Shown here: positions 25,412 through 34,228 of the stretch, one piece after another | How the letters are laid out: the number at the start of each line of letters is the position of its first letter | Numbering within the stretch: the first letter of the stretch is position 1 | Source of the DNA: a virus | Reading direction: 5' to 3' (one strand) | DNA: 64,000 nt | Virus record (IMG/VR): IMGVR_UViG_3300020450_000010 | Location: 60,716-124,715 of that record | Program-made: the position numbers and the translations under genes | The notes under the pieces: model-generated | Database searches by the model: none | Told to the model about the DNA's origin: nothing | Seen by the model: only the letters and a program-made list of their open reading frames with translations

Positions 25412-27094
25412 ATGAGTTGGAAAAAACATTTTACAGTATACGGTGGACAAAGTGCTGATAGCATGAAGCCTAGCAGTGCCAGTAGATTTCAAAGCTGGTT
25501 ACCAGAAGTATACAGCGGTCAACCTAATCGTGTTGAAAGATATGCACAGTATGACCAAATGGACATGGACAGCGAAATAAACGCCGCCATTGACATTATT
25601 AGTGAGTTCAGTACACAAGTAGATGAACAAACACATTTACCTTTTAAAATTAATTACAGAGAAAATGCTACAGAAAGCGAAAGCAAAATCCTAGAGCAAA
25701 CACTACAACAATGGTGTAATTTGCAAGACTGGGACAAGCGTATTTTCCGTATGTTTAGAAATACTATCAAGTATGGTGATCAATTTTTTATCAGAGATCC
25801 TGAGACTTGGGAACTGTATTATGTCAATCCAGTTGATGTAATGAAAGCAGTAGTAAATGAAGCTAAAGGCAAGAAACCAGAGCAGTATATAATTAAAAAC
25901 ATTGACTTGAACATGCAGGAAAAAACAGTCAGTAAGCCTGTACAACACAGTCAAACATATGGCACAGTTAATAGTATGATGCGTGGACAAGTTATCGACA
26001 AAGGCATGTATGGACAAGGAGCAGGTCAATACGACCACGGTACAGGTCAAATACAAGAATATACAGTAGATGCTAATCATGTTGTACACTTAGGCTTAAC
26101 AGAAGGTATGGATGGTAATTGGCCTTTTGGTAGTAGTATACTTGATCCAATTTTCAAAACATACAAGCAAAAAGAACTACTAGAAGATAGTATTATTATC
26201 TACAGAGTACAAAGAGCACCTGAAAGACGTGTGTTTTATGTAGACGTAGGAAACATGCCACCAAACAAAGCTATGGGTTTTGTTGAACGTGTGAAAAATG
26301 AAATACATCAAAAACGTATTCCAAACAAAACAGGAGGCGGTACAACTATCATGGATGCCGCCTACAATCCATTGAGCATTATGGAAGACTACTTCTTTGC
26401 ACAGACCAGTGAAGGCAGAGGTAGTAAAGTTGAAGTGTTACCAGGTGGAGAAAACCTAGGACAAATTGACGACCTGCGTTACTTCACAAATAAAATGCTA
26501 AGAGCATTGCGTGTGCCCAGCAGTTATTTGCCAACAGGGCCTGATGATGGAACTGCAAGTTATGTAGACGGCAGAGTAGGAACAGCATTTATTCAAGAAT
26601 ATAGATTCAATCAATACTGTATGAGACTACAAGCATCAATTGCTCCTACTATGGACAAAGAATTTAAACTGTTTATGAAAAACAAAGGCATTAATATTGA
26701 TGCTAGTGTTTTTGATTTAGAATTTGTAGAACCACAAAGTTTTAGCACATACAAAGAAATAGAAATACATAGTGCTAGAGCGGCAGTATTTGGTAACTTA
26801 GAAGGTGTACCATACATGAGCAGACGCTTTATACTTGAAAAGTATTTAGGTTGGTCAGAAGAAGAAATATTAAAAAATGAGAGAATGTGGGAAGAAGAAA
26901 ACCAAGCAGGAACAACACCTGAAGGATCTGATATTCCAGGACTAGGAAATGTTGGAGTAAGAGGATTTGACGTACCAGACGGTGGTGACATTGATATACC
27001 AGCTGATGCGGCAACAGGTGAAGAAACTGAAGGTGCAAGTCCTATTAGCGGTGCAGAAACGGCACCAGCACCCGCAGGAGATGAGAATGCGTAG
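25412..27094 (+). CDS. 20: Portal protein gp20
   Basis: 560 residues (T4 gp20: 524). It shows the gp20 family core: DMDSEINAAIDIISEFSTQV near residue 50, FRNTIKYGDQFFIRDPETWE near 110, VVHLGLTEGMDGNWPFGSSI near 225, YRVQRAPERRVFYVDVGNMP near 268, and NLGQIDDLRYFTNKMLRALR followed by VPSSYLP near 350-375. Twelve copies form the vertex through which DNA enters and leaves and on which the tail docks. The last 60 residues are an acidic, Gly/Pro/Ala-rich tail. The next gene starts inside its final codons. Confidence 0.96.
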   Translation: MSWKKHFTVYGGQSADSMKPSSASRFQSWLPEVYSGQPNRVERYAQYDQMDMDSEINAAIDIISEFSTQVDEQTHLPFKINYRENATESESKILEQTLQQWCNLQDWDKRIFRMFRNTIKYGDQFFIRDPETWELYYVNPVDVMKAVVNEAKGKKPEQYIIKNIDLNMQEKTVSKPVQHSQTYGTVNSMMRGQVIDKGMYGQGAGQYDHGTGQIQEYTVDANHVVHLGLTEGMDGNWPFGSSILDPIFKTYKQKELLEDSIIIYRVQRAPERRVFYVDVGNMPPNKAMGFVERVKNEIHQKRIPNKTGGGTTIMDAAYNPLSIMEDYFFAQTSEGRGSKVEVLPGGENLGQIDDLRYFTNKMLRALRVPSSYLPTGPDDGTASYVDGRVGTAFIQEYRFNQYCMRLQASIAPTMDKEFKLFMKNKGINIDASVFDLEFVEPQSFSTYKEIEIHSARAAVFGNLEGVPYMSRRFILEKYLGWSEEEILKNERMWEEENQAGTTPEGSDIPGLGNVGVRGFDVPDGGDIDIPADAATGEETEGASPISGAETAPAPAGDENA

Positions 27095-27290
27095 CAAAGA
27101 CATATTAAAAGAATATTATGATGCCGAAGACGACAATTATAATAATAGACAGGCGGATGATGTACGTAAATCAAGACTTACACTTAAACATTTAAATCGT
27201 TTGAGAAAGCAACGTGAAGTACACAATATTGAACATGCTTCTCGCATGGAACGTATTAAAAAAATCTATGCAAAACCTGCCCAATCATAG
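27087..27290 (+). CDS. Small basic prohead core protein (gp67/gp68 position)
   Basis: 67 residues. The ATG at 27087 is preceded by CAGGAG six bases upstream and overlaps the portal stop. It begins MRSKDILKEYYDAEDDNYNN and is followed by a very basic helix (RKSRLTLKHLNRLRKQREVH). In T4 the genes for the small prohead core proteins gp67 and gp68 stand here, between portal and protease. Similar short proteins follow gp20 in marine relatives. A role as an internal scaffold component is inferred from position and composition. Confidence 0.65.
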   Translation: MRSKDILKEYYDAEDDNYNNRQADDVRKSRLTLKHLNRLRKQREVHNIEHASRMERIKKIYAKPAQS

Positions 27291-27332
27291 AAAATCTGTT
27301 TAATTTTTACTTATCATTGACAAGAATTCATA

Positions 27333-27356
27333 AAATACCCATTTTTTAGGGTATTT
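27333..27356 (+). other. 8-bp hairpin between portal block and scaffold genes
   Basis: AAATACCC (27333-27340) and GGGTATTT (27349-27356) form a perfect 8-bp stem around an AT-rich 8-base loop. No T-run follows, so it is not a clear terminator; it could be an RNA processing or attenuation site. The 144-base gap around it also has TCTTGGTA twice (near 27370 and 27403) and ends with AAGGAG before the next ATG. Confidence 0.4.
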
Positions 27357-27434
27357 CCTAAGCAAAACGTCTTGGTATGTTAAATATAGATGTAAACCAT
27401 CTTGGTAAGCCTGTAATTTTTTAAGGAGAATGAT

Positions 27435-28277
27435 ATGAGCGAACACAAGGAATCTTTAGTTAAGGTCCTTGAATATATCGTAAACGACGAGCAAGACAAA
27501 GCCGCCGATCTTCTTCATACGGTTTTTGTAGAAAAAGCTAAATCACATTGGTCTAGTCTACAAGAAAATGATGAAGTAGTAGAAGACGAAATTCAAGAAG
27601 ATGACCTAGATGAAACTATCGATCTTGATGAAGCTGATGACGATTCAAAGGACGAATCAGAAGTAGAAGAAGCGATTGACGCATCTGATGCAGAAGAAGA
27701 TTTCCTTGATGATATCGAAACAGCAGAAGAAGAGATCGAAGACGAAGAAATCATGGACGATGATGACATGGGTGACGAAGAAATGGCAGATGCTCCAGAA
27801 ATGGATCTAGCTATGGACATGGAACCTGAAGCTGATGAAGGCGAAGAAGGCGATGAATCAGATGCAGAAGAAGCTATGGATAACGTCGAAGACGCAATTG
27901 CTGAATTAAGAGCGGCATTTGCTGATATGATGGGTGACGATGCACCTGCTGAAGATGAGCCAGAAATGGAAGAATCAGCTGATCCAGTTGAAGAAACTGA
28001 AGAAGTTGAAGCTGTCGAAGAAGGCGCTGAAATGAAAGCAGTAAGTGTATCACATAGTGATTCAAGCGACAAAGGATCACCAGTAGCATCACAAGCTAGT
28101 GCACCAACAGGCGCAACTGCACACAAAGCCTCAGGCGGAGACGAGAAGGGTAGACCTGCTCCAACTGCTGAAGGTATGGGTGTAGACGGGCCACAAGAAG
28201 CTGGTTCACCTAGTGCGGCTCCAAAGCCAAAAGCTGAAGTCACTAAGTCAGACAGTCCTATTAGAGGAATGAAGTAA
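27435..28277 (+). CDS. Highly acidic prohead core/scaffold protein (gp67-like role)
   Basis: 280 residues. Residues about 45-200 are almost continuous Glu and Asp with Ala and Met, followed by a Ser/Ala/Pro/Gly-rich low-complexity C-terminus. A short ordered N-terminus (SLVKVLEYIVNDEQDKAADL) precedes. It has AAGGAG and a good ATG and stands immediately before the protease gene. Acidic core proteins such as T4 gp67 fill the prohead and are digested by gp21, leaving small internal peptides. Function is inferred from composition and place in the 20-67-68-21-22-23 order; there is no sequence match by eye. Confidence 0.65.
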   Translation: MSEHKESLVKVLEYIVNDEQDKAADLLHTVFVEKAKSHWSSLQENDEVVEDEIQEDDLDETIDLDEADDDSKDESEVEEAIDASDAEEDFLDDIETAEEEIEDEEIMDDDDMGDEEMADAPEMDLAMDMEPEADEGEEGDESDAEEAMDNVEDAIAELRAAFADMMGDDAPAEDEPEMEESADPVEETEEVEAVEEGAEMKAVSVSHSDSSDKGSPVASQASAPTGATAHKASGGDEKGRPAPTAEGMGVDGPQEAGSPSAAPKPKAEVTKSDSPIRGMK

Positions 28278-28278
28278 T

Positions 28279-28917
28279 ATGCTTACCTCACTTAAAGAAC
28301 ATCTTACATACAATCAAGCAAATATCGTTACTGAAACATTAGATGAAGGTAACGGTAAGAGCTTGTATATGAAAGGTATTTTTATTGAAGGTGATGTACG
28401 CAATCAAAACAATCGTATCTACACAAAAGAAGAAATTCATAGTGCAGTTAAAAGCATTAATGAAAAAATTAAAGGTGGGTACAGTGTATTAGGTGAAGCT
28501 GATCACCCAGATGACCTCAATATCAATTTAGATCGTGTAAGTCACATGATTACTGAAATGGATACTGATGGCGCAAATGGGATCGGCAAACTTAAAATTC
28601 TACCAACTCCAATGGGAAATATTTGTAAAACCCTATTAGAGAGTGGAGTAAAATTAGGCGTGTCAAGCCGAGGCAGTGGCAATGTTAACGACAACGGCAT
28701 AGTAAAAGATTTTGAAATCATTACTGTTGATATTGTAGCAAATCCAAGTGCACCAGACGCTTATCCCGATCCAATCTATGAAAGAATTATGAATCATAGA
28801 CGGGGTAATGTGTTAATGGATGTCGCTGATGCAACTAGACACGACCGTGGCGCACAACGTTATCTCCAGGAAGAGGTGACCAACTTTATTAAAAACCTGA
28901 GATATAGGAGAGATTAA
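28279..28917 (+). CDS. 21: Prohead core protease gp21
   Basis: 212 residues, like T4 gp21 (212). A serine protease of the herpesvirus assemblin-like S80 type. Visible parts are RNQNNRIYTKEEI near residue 41, the catalytic His in GEADHPDD (H76), and the catalytic Ser in LGVSSRGSGN (S129 or S130), followed by DFEIITVDIVANPSAPDAYP. It cleaves scaffold, core and capsid proteins after Glu in (I/L)-x-E sites, which allows head expansion. It starts one base after the stop of the acidic protein and two bases before gp22. Confidence 0.95.
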   Translation: MLTSLKEHLTYNQANIVTETLDEGNGKSLYMKGIFIEGDVRNQNNRIYTKEEIHSAVKSINEKIKGGYSVLGEADHPDDLNINLDRVSHMITEMDTDGANGIGKLKILPTPMGNICKTLLESGVKLGVSSRGSGNVNDNGIVKDFEIITVDIVANPSAPDAYPDPIYERIMNHRRGNVLMDVADATRHDRGAQRYLQEEVTNFIKNLRYRRD

Positions 28918-28918
28918 T

Positions 28919-30016
28919 ATGGCTCATGCAATGGATGAACTATTAAACTCAAATACGCTCTCCGAAGAGGTTAGATCTTCAATATCTGAAGCTTGGGATA
29001 CCCAACTAACGGAAGCTCGTGAAACAATCACAGCTGAACTTAGAGAAGAATTTGCACAGCGTTATGAAAATGACAAGTCGCAGATTGTAGAAGCCGCAGA
29101 TAAGATGCTTACGGATGTTATTGGAAAAGAACTCGAAGAGTTCAAAGAAGATAAAGCCAAAGTAGCTGAAGATCGTGTTGCTTATCGCAAGCACATGAAA
29201 GAGCATTCAAAAGTGCTTGATCAGTTTGTGATGGAAGCACTCCGCAAAGAGATCGAAGAACTCCGCGGAGACCGAGTTGCTCAAGAATCAAACATGACGA
29301 AGCTGGAAGGTTTTGTTATGGAGCAATTAACCAAAGAGCTCAATGAGTTTCATGAAGACAAACGCTCACTAGTTGAAGCTAAAGTCAAAATGATTAAAGA
29401 AGGCAAAGAGGTTATCAATCAAACTAAAGCAGATTTCATAAAGACTGCCGCGAAGAAAGTAGAAGGCATAATGGAAAATACCATTAAGTCAGAACTTAAT
29501 ACTTTACGTGAAGATATCAAAACAGCCAAAGAAAATACCTTTGGACGTAAGATATTTGAAACATACGCCGCTGAATTTATGGGTAGCTATCTAAACGAAG
29601 GAACGGAAGTTGCTAAGTTGTCTAAGGTAGTTGAAAATCTACAAGGCGAGATTGAAAACAAAGATAAAGCCATTGCTGAAAAGGAAGTAGCTATAGCAGA
29701 AAGTGCTAAGGAAGCACGTATTGCTAAAGATACAGCAGAACGAAAGCAAGTTATGCAAGAAATGATGCAACCTCTCAGCAAAGACCATAAAGAAATTATG
29801 GGTGCATTGCTTGAAAGTGTAAAAACTGAAAAGCTACAAAATGCATTCAATAAGTATCTCCCTTCAGTACTGAAGGAAGACGCAAAAAAACCAGAAAAGA
29901 AGGTACTAAGTGAATCTACAACAGAAGTCACTGGAAACAAAGCAGAAGCTACAGCATCAGCTGACAGCAAGACAGCTGATATTGTTTACCTTCAAAAATT
30001 AGCCGGTATAAGTTAA
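28919..30016 (+). CDS. 22: Major prohead scaffold protein gp22
   Basis: 365 residues (T4 gp22: 269). Almost wholly helical and charged, with long coiled-coil stretches rich in Glu, Lys and Ala from residue 10 to about 290, and a typical NTFGRKIFETYAAEFMGSYL segment near residue 205. It ends with ADIVYLQKLAGIS. It forms the scaffold core around which gp23 assembles, then is degraded by gp21. Ribosome-binding site AGGAGAG. It sits between protease and capsid as in T4. Codon choice (CTC, CGC, GAG) looks less AT-biased than in the fibre genes. Confidence 0.93.
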   Translation: MAHAMDELLNSNTLSEEVRSSISEAWDTQLTEARETITAELREEFAQRYENDKSQIVEAADKMLTDVIGKELEEFKEDKAKVAEDRVAYRKHMKEHSKVLDQFVMEALRKEIEELRGDRVAQESNMTKLEGFVMEQLTKELNEFHEDKRSLVEAKVKMIKEGKEVINQTKADFIKTAAKKVEGIMENTIKSELNTLREDIKTAKENTFGRKIFETYAAEFMGSYLNEGTEVAKLSKVVENLQGEIENKDKAIAEKEVAIAESAKEARIAKDTAERKQVMQEMMQPLSKDHKEIMGALLESVKTEKLQNAFNKYLPSVLKEDAKKPEKKVLSESTTEVTGNKAEATASADSKTADIVYLQKLAGIS

Positions 30017-30027
30017 GGAGACCGAAA

Positions 30028-31200
30028 ATGGCAGACGCATTAATGGAAAATTGGAGCGAAACAAAGATCGCTCTTACTGACGGTCTATCTGGAACTAAAA
30101 AGAGTGTAATGGAAACAACACTTGAGAACACTAAGAAGTACCTCGCAGAGGCGGCTTCTACTGGTGCTACTCAAGCAGGAAACGTAGCTACACTTAACAA
30201 AGTTATTCTTCCAGTGATTAGACGTGTCATGCCAACAGTTATCGCCAACGAAATCGTTGGTGTACAGCCTATGACAGGCCCTGTTGGTCAGATTCACACA
30301 CTTAGAGTTCGCTACGCAGAAGCGTTCAACTCTACAAGTGGTATTGATACCGCGGCAGGTGATGAGGCATTAAGCCCATTCAAAATTGCCGCAGGTTATT
30401 CAGGTGCCGCTACTGACAAAGGTGCAGTAACATCAGCACTTGAAGGTGATGCAGGTAAAAAGTTGAGTATTCAAGTACTCAAGCAAACTGTTGAAGCCAA
30501 GTCCAGAAAGCTATCAGCACGTTGGACATTTGAAGCCGCTCAAGACGCACAGTCAATGCACGGCTTAGATGTTGAAGCAGAAATCATGCAAGCACTTGCA
30601 CAAGAGATTACTGCTGAAATCGATCAAGAGATCATTGCAAGTCTTTCAAGTTTAGCTGGTTCAGCCGCAAGCACATACGCACAAGGTAGTGTAAGTGGTA
30701 CAGCAACATTTGTTGGTGACGAGCATGCCGCTCTTGCAGTGCTTATTAACAAAGAAGCAAACAACATCGCCGCAAGAACAAGACGTGGCGCTGGTAACTG
30801 GGCAGTAGTAAGCCCAACAGTACTTACAGTACTACAAAGTGCAACAACTTCAGCTTTCGCAAGAAGCACAGAAGGAACATTTGAAGCACCAACAAATACA
30901 AAATTTGTAGGTACTCTAAATGGCACAATGAGAATATATGTAAACCAGTATGCCGCTGATGATACAGTGCTTGTTGGATACAAAGGTGCAACAGAGACAG
31001 ACGCCGCGGCGTTCTATTGCCCATATATTCCGCTAATGAGTTCAGGTACAGTACTTGACCCAGCAACATTTGAGCCAGTAGTTAGCTTTATGACCAGATA
31101 CGGTTATGTAGAACTAAGCAACCAAGCTTCATCACTTGGTAATGCCGCTGACTATCTTGCAAAAATTGCTGTAACAAGCGGTCAACTTGCATTTACCTAA
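30028..31200 (+). CDS. 23: Major capsid protein gp23
   Basis: 390 residues, HK97 fold family. The highly conserved block GNVATLNKVILPVIRRVMPT, then VIANEIVGVQPMTGPVGQIH, TLRVRYAE follows residue 50. A probable gp21 cleavage site is L-A-E41 in KKYLAEAAST. The C-terminal half has GNWAVVSPTVLTVLQSATTS and CPYIPLMSSGTVLDPATFEP, and MTRYGYVEL, all diagnostic of marine T4-like gp23. It is shorter than T4 gp23 (521) because the insertion domain is missing. AAGGAG precedes the ATG by eight bases. A strong intrinsic terminator follows. Confidence 0.97.
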   Translation: MADALMENWSETKIALTDGLSGTKKSVMETTLENTKKYLAEAASTGATQAGNVATLNKVILPVIRRVMPTVIANEIVGVQPMTGPVGQIHTLRVRYAEAFNSTSGIDTAAGDEALSPFKIAAGYSGAATDKGAVTSALEGDAGKKLSIQVLKQTVEAKSRKLSARWTFEAAQDAQSMHGLDVEAEIMQALAQEITAEIDQEIIASLSSLAGSAASTYAQGSVSGTATFVGDEHAALAVLINKEANNIAARTRRGAGNWAVVSPTVLTVLQSATTSAFARSTEGTFEAPTNTKFVGTLNGTMRIYVNQYAADDTVLVGYKGATETDAAAFYCPYIPLMSSGTVLDPATFEPVVSFMTRYGYVELSNQASSLGNAADYLAKIAVTSGQLAFT

Positions 31201-31222
31201 TAGGTATTTCATTAAAACGAGG

Positions 31223-31248
31223 ACAGGGCCTTTATGGCCCTGTTTTTG
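31223..31248 (+). terminator. Rho-independent terminator after gp23
   Basis: ACAGGGCC, loop TTTAT and GGCCCTGT form an 8-bp GC-rich stem (31223-31243), followed by TTTTTG. It ends the head gene transcripts and separates them from the fibre region, whose own late promoter starts 13 bases later. Confidence 0.93.
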
Positions 31249-31260
31249 TTTGTGCAAACA

Positions 31261-31268
31261 AATAAATA
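31261..31268 (+). promoter_or_regulatory. Late promoter for the first fibre genes
   Basis: AATAAATA followed by TGTACAG, then AGGAG seven bases before the ATG at 31289. It is the first of a series of late promoters placed at the heads of fibre gene groups. Confidence 0.75.
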
Positions 31269-31288
31269 TGTACAGTAGGAGATGATCG

Positions 31289-33256
31289 ATGGCAACAAAA
31301 TTTAAGCAAAACCTAGACGTCACTGGAAATATTACTTTGACTGGACAGGTTAGTGCTCAAGGTAATGTTACGCTAGGAGATACAGATACAGATAGTGTAA
31401 CATTTTCAGCTGATGTTACAAGTAATATTTTACCAAACTTAACCGCTACTTATGATTTAGGTGCAGACGGCAAAGCATGGAGAACTGTGCATACAGGAAA
31501 TTTAGTATTCGAAGGTTCGAATGTAGATGGGAATGAAACTACATTTGGAGTAATAAATCCTACAGCAGATAGAACAATTAATTTACCAGATTCAACAGGA
31601 ACAGTTGCCACACAAGAATGGGTAAATGGACAAGGTTTTGGAGCAGGTGCTGGAGGAAGTATAAACGGATTGAATGATGTTGACACAGCTACAGTTGCTC
31701 CTTCAAACGGACAAGTTTTAAAATGGAACGGTGCAAATTGGATACCACAAAATGACACAGCATCTAGCTACACAAATGCAAGTGTTGATGCACATATCAA
31801 TCAAAGCACAGCTACAAACGGGCAAGTGTTAAGTTGGAACGGATCTGACTACGCATGGATTGCAAGTGGTAGTGGTAGTCTAAGCAATGTAGTTGAAGAT
31901 ACAACTCCACAACTTGGTGGCAATTTAGATCTAAACAGCAAAGATATTACAGGTACAGGTAATATTAATATCACAGGTAGTGCTAATTTTGGTTCAAATG
32001 ATATTACTACCACAGGAAAAGTTTTATTTGCAAATGTGTATAATAATATAGGAGATCTACCAAGTGCGAGCACTTATCACGGAATGTTTGCTCACGTCCA
32101 TGGTACTGGTGCGGCTTATTATGCACATGCAGGCGCATGGATACAACTCGCAGATAATAGTGCTTTAGCAAGTTATCAAACAACTGCTGGTTTAAATGGT
32201 GCTATCGATACACACTTAAATCAAAGCAATCCAACAAGTGGTCACGTACTAAGTTGGAATGGCAGTGACTATGCTTGGGTTGCAAACAGTGGTGGTGGAG
32301 GTGGAAGCACAAGTCCAGGTGGTTCTAATACACAAGTACAATTTAATGATAGTAGTTCTTTTGGTGGCGATAGTGATTTTACATATAACAAAACTACTAA
32401 TACACTTACAGTTGTAAATCTTACAGCAACAAACATAACAACAACTGGTTCAGGATCACAAACAATTAGTGCTGGTGCAAATATAGAACTTAATGCTACA
32501 AATAGAGTTTTAGTTACAGATACTCCTTTTAGATTAGCAAGTATGACAACAACACAACGAAATGCTATAAGCAGTCCTGTAAACGGAGATATGATTTACA
32601 ATAGTACTACTAACCAATTAGAAAGTTATGAAAATAGTGCTTGGGGAGCCACAGCTGGAAGTGGGGGCGGTAGTGGAGATATCACTAGAGTTAATATTAC
32701 AGCAGGTACAGGTTTAACAGGCACACAAGATACAACGACAGGTGATCACACACAAACCCTTGCAGTTGATGTAGGTACAACAGCAAACAAAATTGTACAG
32801 CTAGACGGAACAGCAAAATTACCAGCAGTAGATGGATCACAGTTAACTAATATTAGTGGTAGTGGTATTGCAAGCGTAGTAGCAGATACAACACCACAAC
32901 TTGGTGGTGACTTAGATGTAAATGGTAAAACAATTGCACATACATTCAATGTAGGAAATTCAGGAGCAAGTGATTATACGTTTAGTGATACTGGAAACAT
33001 TTGGTTTCCTACAACTGAAAATGATCCTGTATTATATCTACGCAGAGGTGAACAATATAAGTTTGTTGTAAATGCTAGTGGACATCCATTTCAAATACGT
33101 ACAGGAAGTGGTGGTTCAGCATATAATACTGGTGTAACAAACAACGGAGCACAAGTTGGCACAATTATATTTAAAGTTCCAATGTCAGCACCTGCAACAT
33201 TGTATTATCAGTGTACAATTCATGGCGGAATGGGAAACACAATTAATATTGTATAG
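31289..33256 (+). CDS. Tail fibre-like protein with C-terminal cupredoxin-like domain
   Basis: 655 residues. The body is a string of beta modules shared with other fibres here: TADRTINLPDSTGTVA near residue 92, WNGSDYAW repeats, and the FANVYNNIGDLPSASTYHGM module near 250. The last 90 residues differ: a strand with DPVLYLRRGEQYKFVVN, then H599 in ASGHPFQI, then TIIFKVPMSAPATLYYQC642TIH645GGM648. H599, C642, H645 and M648 have the order and approximate spacing of the type-1 copper ligands of plastocyanin-like proteins. Whether copper is bound is unknown. The protein is likely a virion fibre or collar component; no assembly chaperone gene follows directly. Confidence 0.8.
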   Translation: MATKFKQNLDVTGNITLTGQVSAQGNVTLGDTDTDSVTFSADVTSNILPNLTATYDLGADGKAWRTVHTGNLVFEGSNVDGNETTFGVINPTADRTINLPDSTGTVATQEWVNGQGFGAGAGGSINGLNDVDTATVAPSNGQVLKWNGANWIPQNDTASSYTNASVDAHINQSTATNGQVLSWNGSDYAWIASGSGSLSNVVEDTTPQLGGNLDLNSKDITGTGNINITGSANFGSNDITTTGKVLFANVYNNIGDLPSASTYHGMFAHVHGTGAAYYAHAGAWIQLADNSALASYQTTAGLNGAIDTHLNQSNPTSGHVLSWNGSDYAWVANSGGGGGSTSPGGSNTQVQFNDSSSFGGDSDFTYNKTTNTLTVVNLTATNITTTGSGSQTISAGANIELNATNRVLVTDTPFRLASMTTTQRNAISSPVNGDMIYNSTTNQLESYENSAWGATAGSGGGSGDITRVNITAGTGLTGTQDTTTGDHTQTLAVDVGTTANKIVQLDGTAKLPAVDGSQLTNISGSGIASVVADTTPQLGGDLDVNGKTIAHTFNVGNSGASDYTFSDTGNIWFPTTENDPVLYLRRGEQYKFVVNASGHPFQIRTGSGGSAYNTGVTNNGAQVGTIIFKVPMSAPATLYYQCTIHGGMGNTINIV

Positions 33257-33265
33257 GATTAAAAA

Positions 33266-34225
33266 ATGACAGTAATTAGATCAACAGCAGAAGTAAATTT
33301 TGATGCTACAACAAGAGTACAAGTAAACGATACAAGTTTACGTTTAGCAAATATGACAACTGTACAAAGAGATGCACTAACTCCTGCAAATGGTGACATG
33401 ATTTACAATACAACTACAAATCAATTTAATATAAGAATAAATGGTGCTTGGACAACTCTTGCTACAGTAGAAGGTTTGGTTGACAGTGCACCTACAACAC
33501 TTGATACACTTAATGAATTAGCGGCGGCACTGGGTGATGATCCTAATTTTGCTACTACAGTCACAAATAGTCTTGCAGGTAAATTATCACTGACAGGTGG
33601 AACAATGACTGGTGATATAGATGGAAACGGCAATAAAGTATTGTTTGCAAATGTGTATAATAATATTGGAGATCTACCAAGTGCTAGTACATATCACGGA
33701 ATGTTTGCTCATGTACACTCAACTGGAAAAGGATATTATGCACATGCAGGTGCATGGATTGAAATGGCTAATCAATCTGATCTAACAACAACAAATACAA
33801 ACGTAACAAACCTAACAAATAGTTTGGCTACAACAAATACAAATATTACTAATCTTACTAACAATAAACTGAATTTATCTGGTGGTACTATGACAGGAAC
33901 ACTTACACTGAGCGGTGCTCCTAGTAGTGCAAACCATGCGGCTACCAAAGCATATGTAGACAGTGCAGTAGCAGGTAGTGGCGGTGGAGGAGGAGCTTAC
34001 ATAGGGAACAACAACAATTTGCCTGCTGGAGATTATTTTGCTTGGAGACCAAATGCTCCAAACACGAGCTGGTATGTTTTTAAAGACGGAAACCAGAACG
34101 ATAGAATTGCTAACGGTGGTAATTTTTCTACACAACTAGCCTTTACAGTTCCATCTGGTGGTTATGTAAATGTAGGAACAGGTGATTTTGGTACAAGCTC
34201 AAGAGCGATATTCAAACTAGGATAA
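33266..34225 (+). CDS. Short tail fibre-like protein
   Basis: 319 residues. Residues about 1-60 resemble the VTDTPFRLASMTTTQRNAIS region inside the preceding fibre. It then has the DSAPTTLDTLNELAAALGDD module and the FANVYNNIGDLPSASTYHGM module, both also found in other fibre genes, and a LSGGTMTGTLTLSGAPSSAN plus HAATKAYVDSAVAG stalk repeat. A Gly-rich hinge at about residue 245 leads to a unique C-terminal tip of about 70 residues (AWRPNAPNTSWYVFKDGNQN and following). Nine bases after the first fibre and three before the protease gene, so likely one operon. Confidence 0.78.
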   Translation: MTVIRSTAEVNFDATTRVQVNDTSLRLANMTTVQRDALTPANGDMIYNTTTNQFNIRINGAWTTLATVEGLVDSAPTTLDTLNELAAALGDDPNFATTVTNSLAGKLSLTGGTMTGDIDGNGNKVLFANVYNNIGDLPSASTYHGMFAHVHSTGKGYYAHAGAWIEMANQSDLTTTNTNVTNLTNSLATTNTNITNLTNNKLNLSGGTMTGTLTLSGAPSSANHAATKAYVDSAVAGSGGGGGAYIGNNNNLPAGDYFAWRPNAPNTSWYVFKDGNQNDRIANGGNFSTQLAFTVPSGGYVNVGTGDFGTSSRAIFKLG

Positions 34226-34228
34226 ACA

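Noticed and set aside
27317-27336. TTGACA with TAAAAT as a sigma70 promoter
   Set aside because: The boxes are only eight bases apart and no good -10 box stands at 16-18 bases.
27593-28243. Minus-strand open frame of 216 codons, very Ser-rich
   Set aside because: It is the antisense of the acidic scaffold gene; GAN codons read backward give Ser-rich frames.
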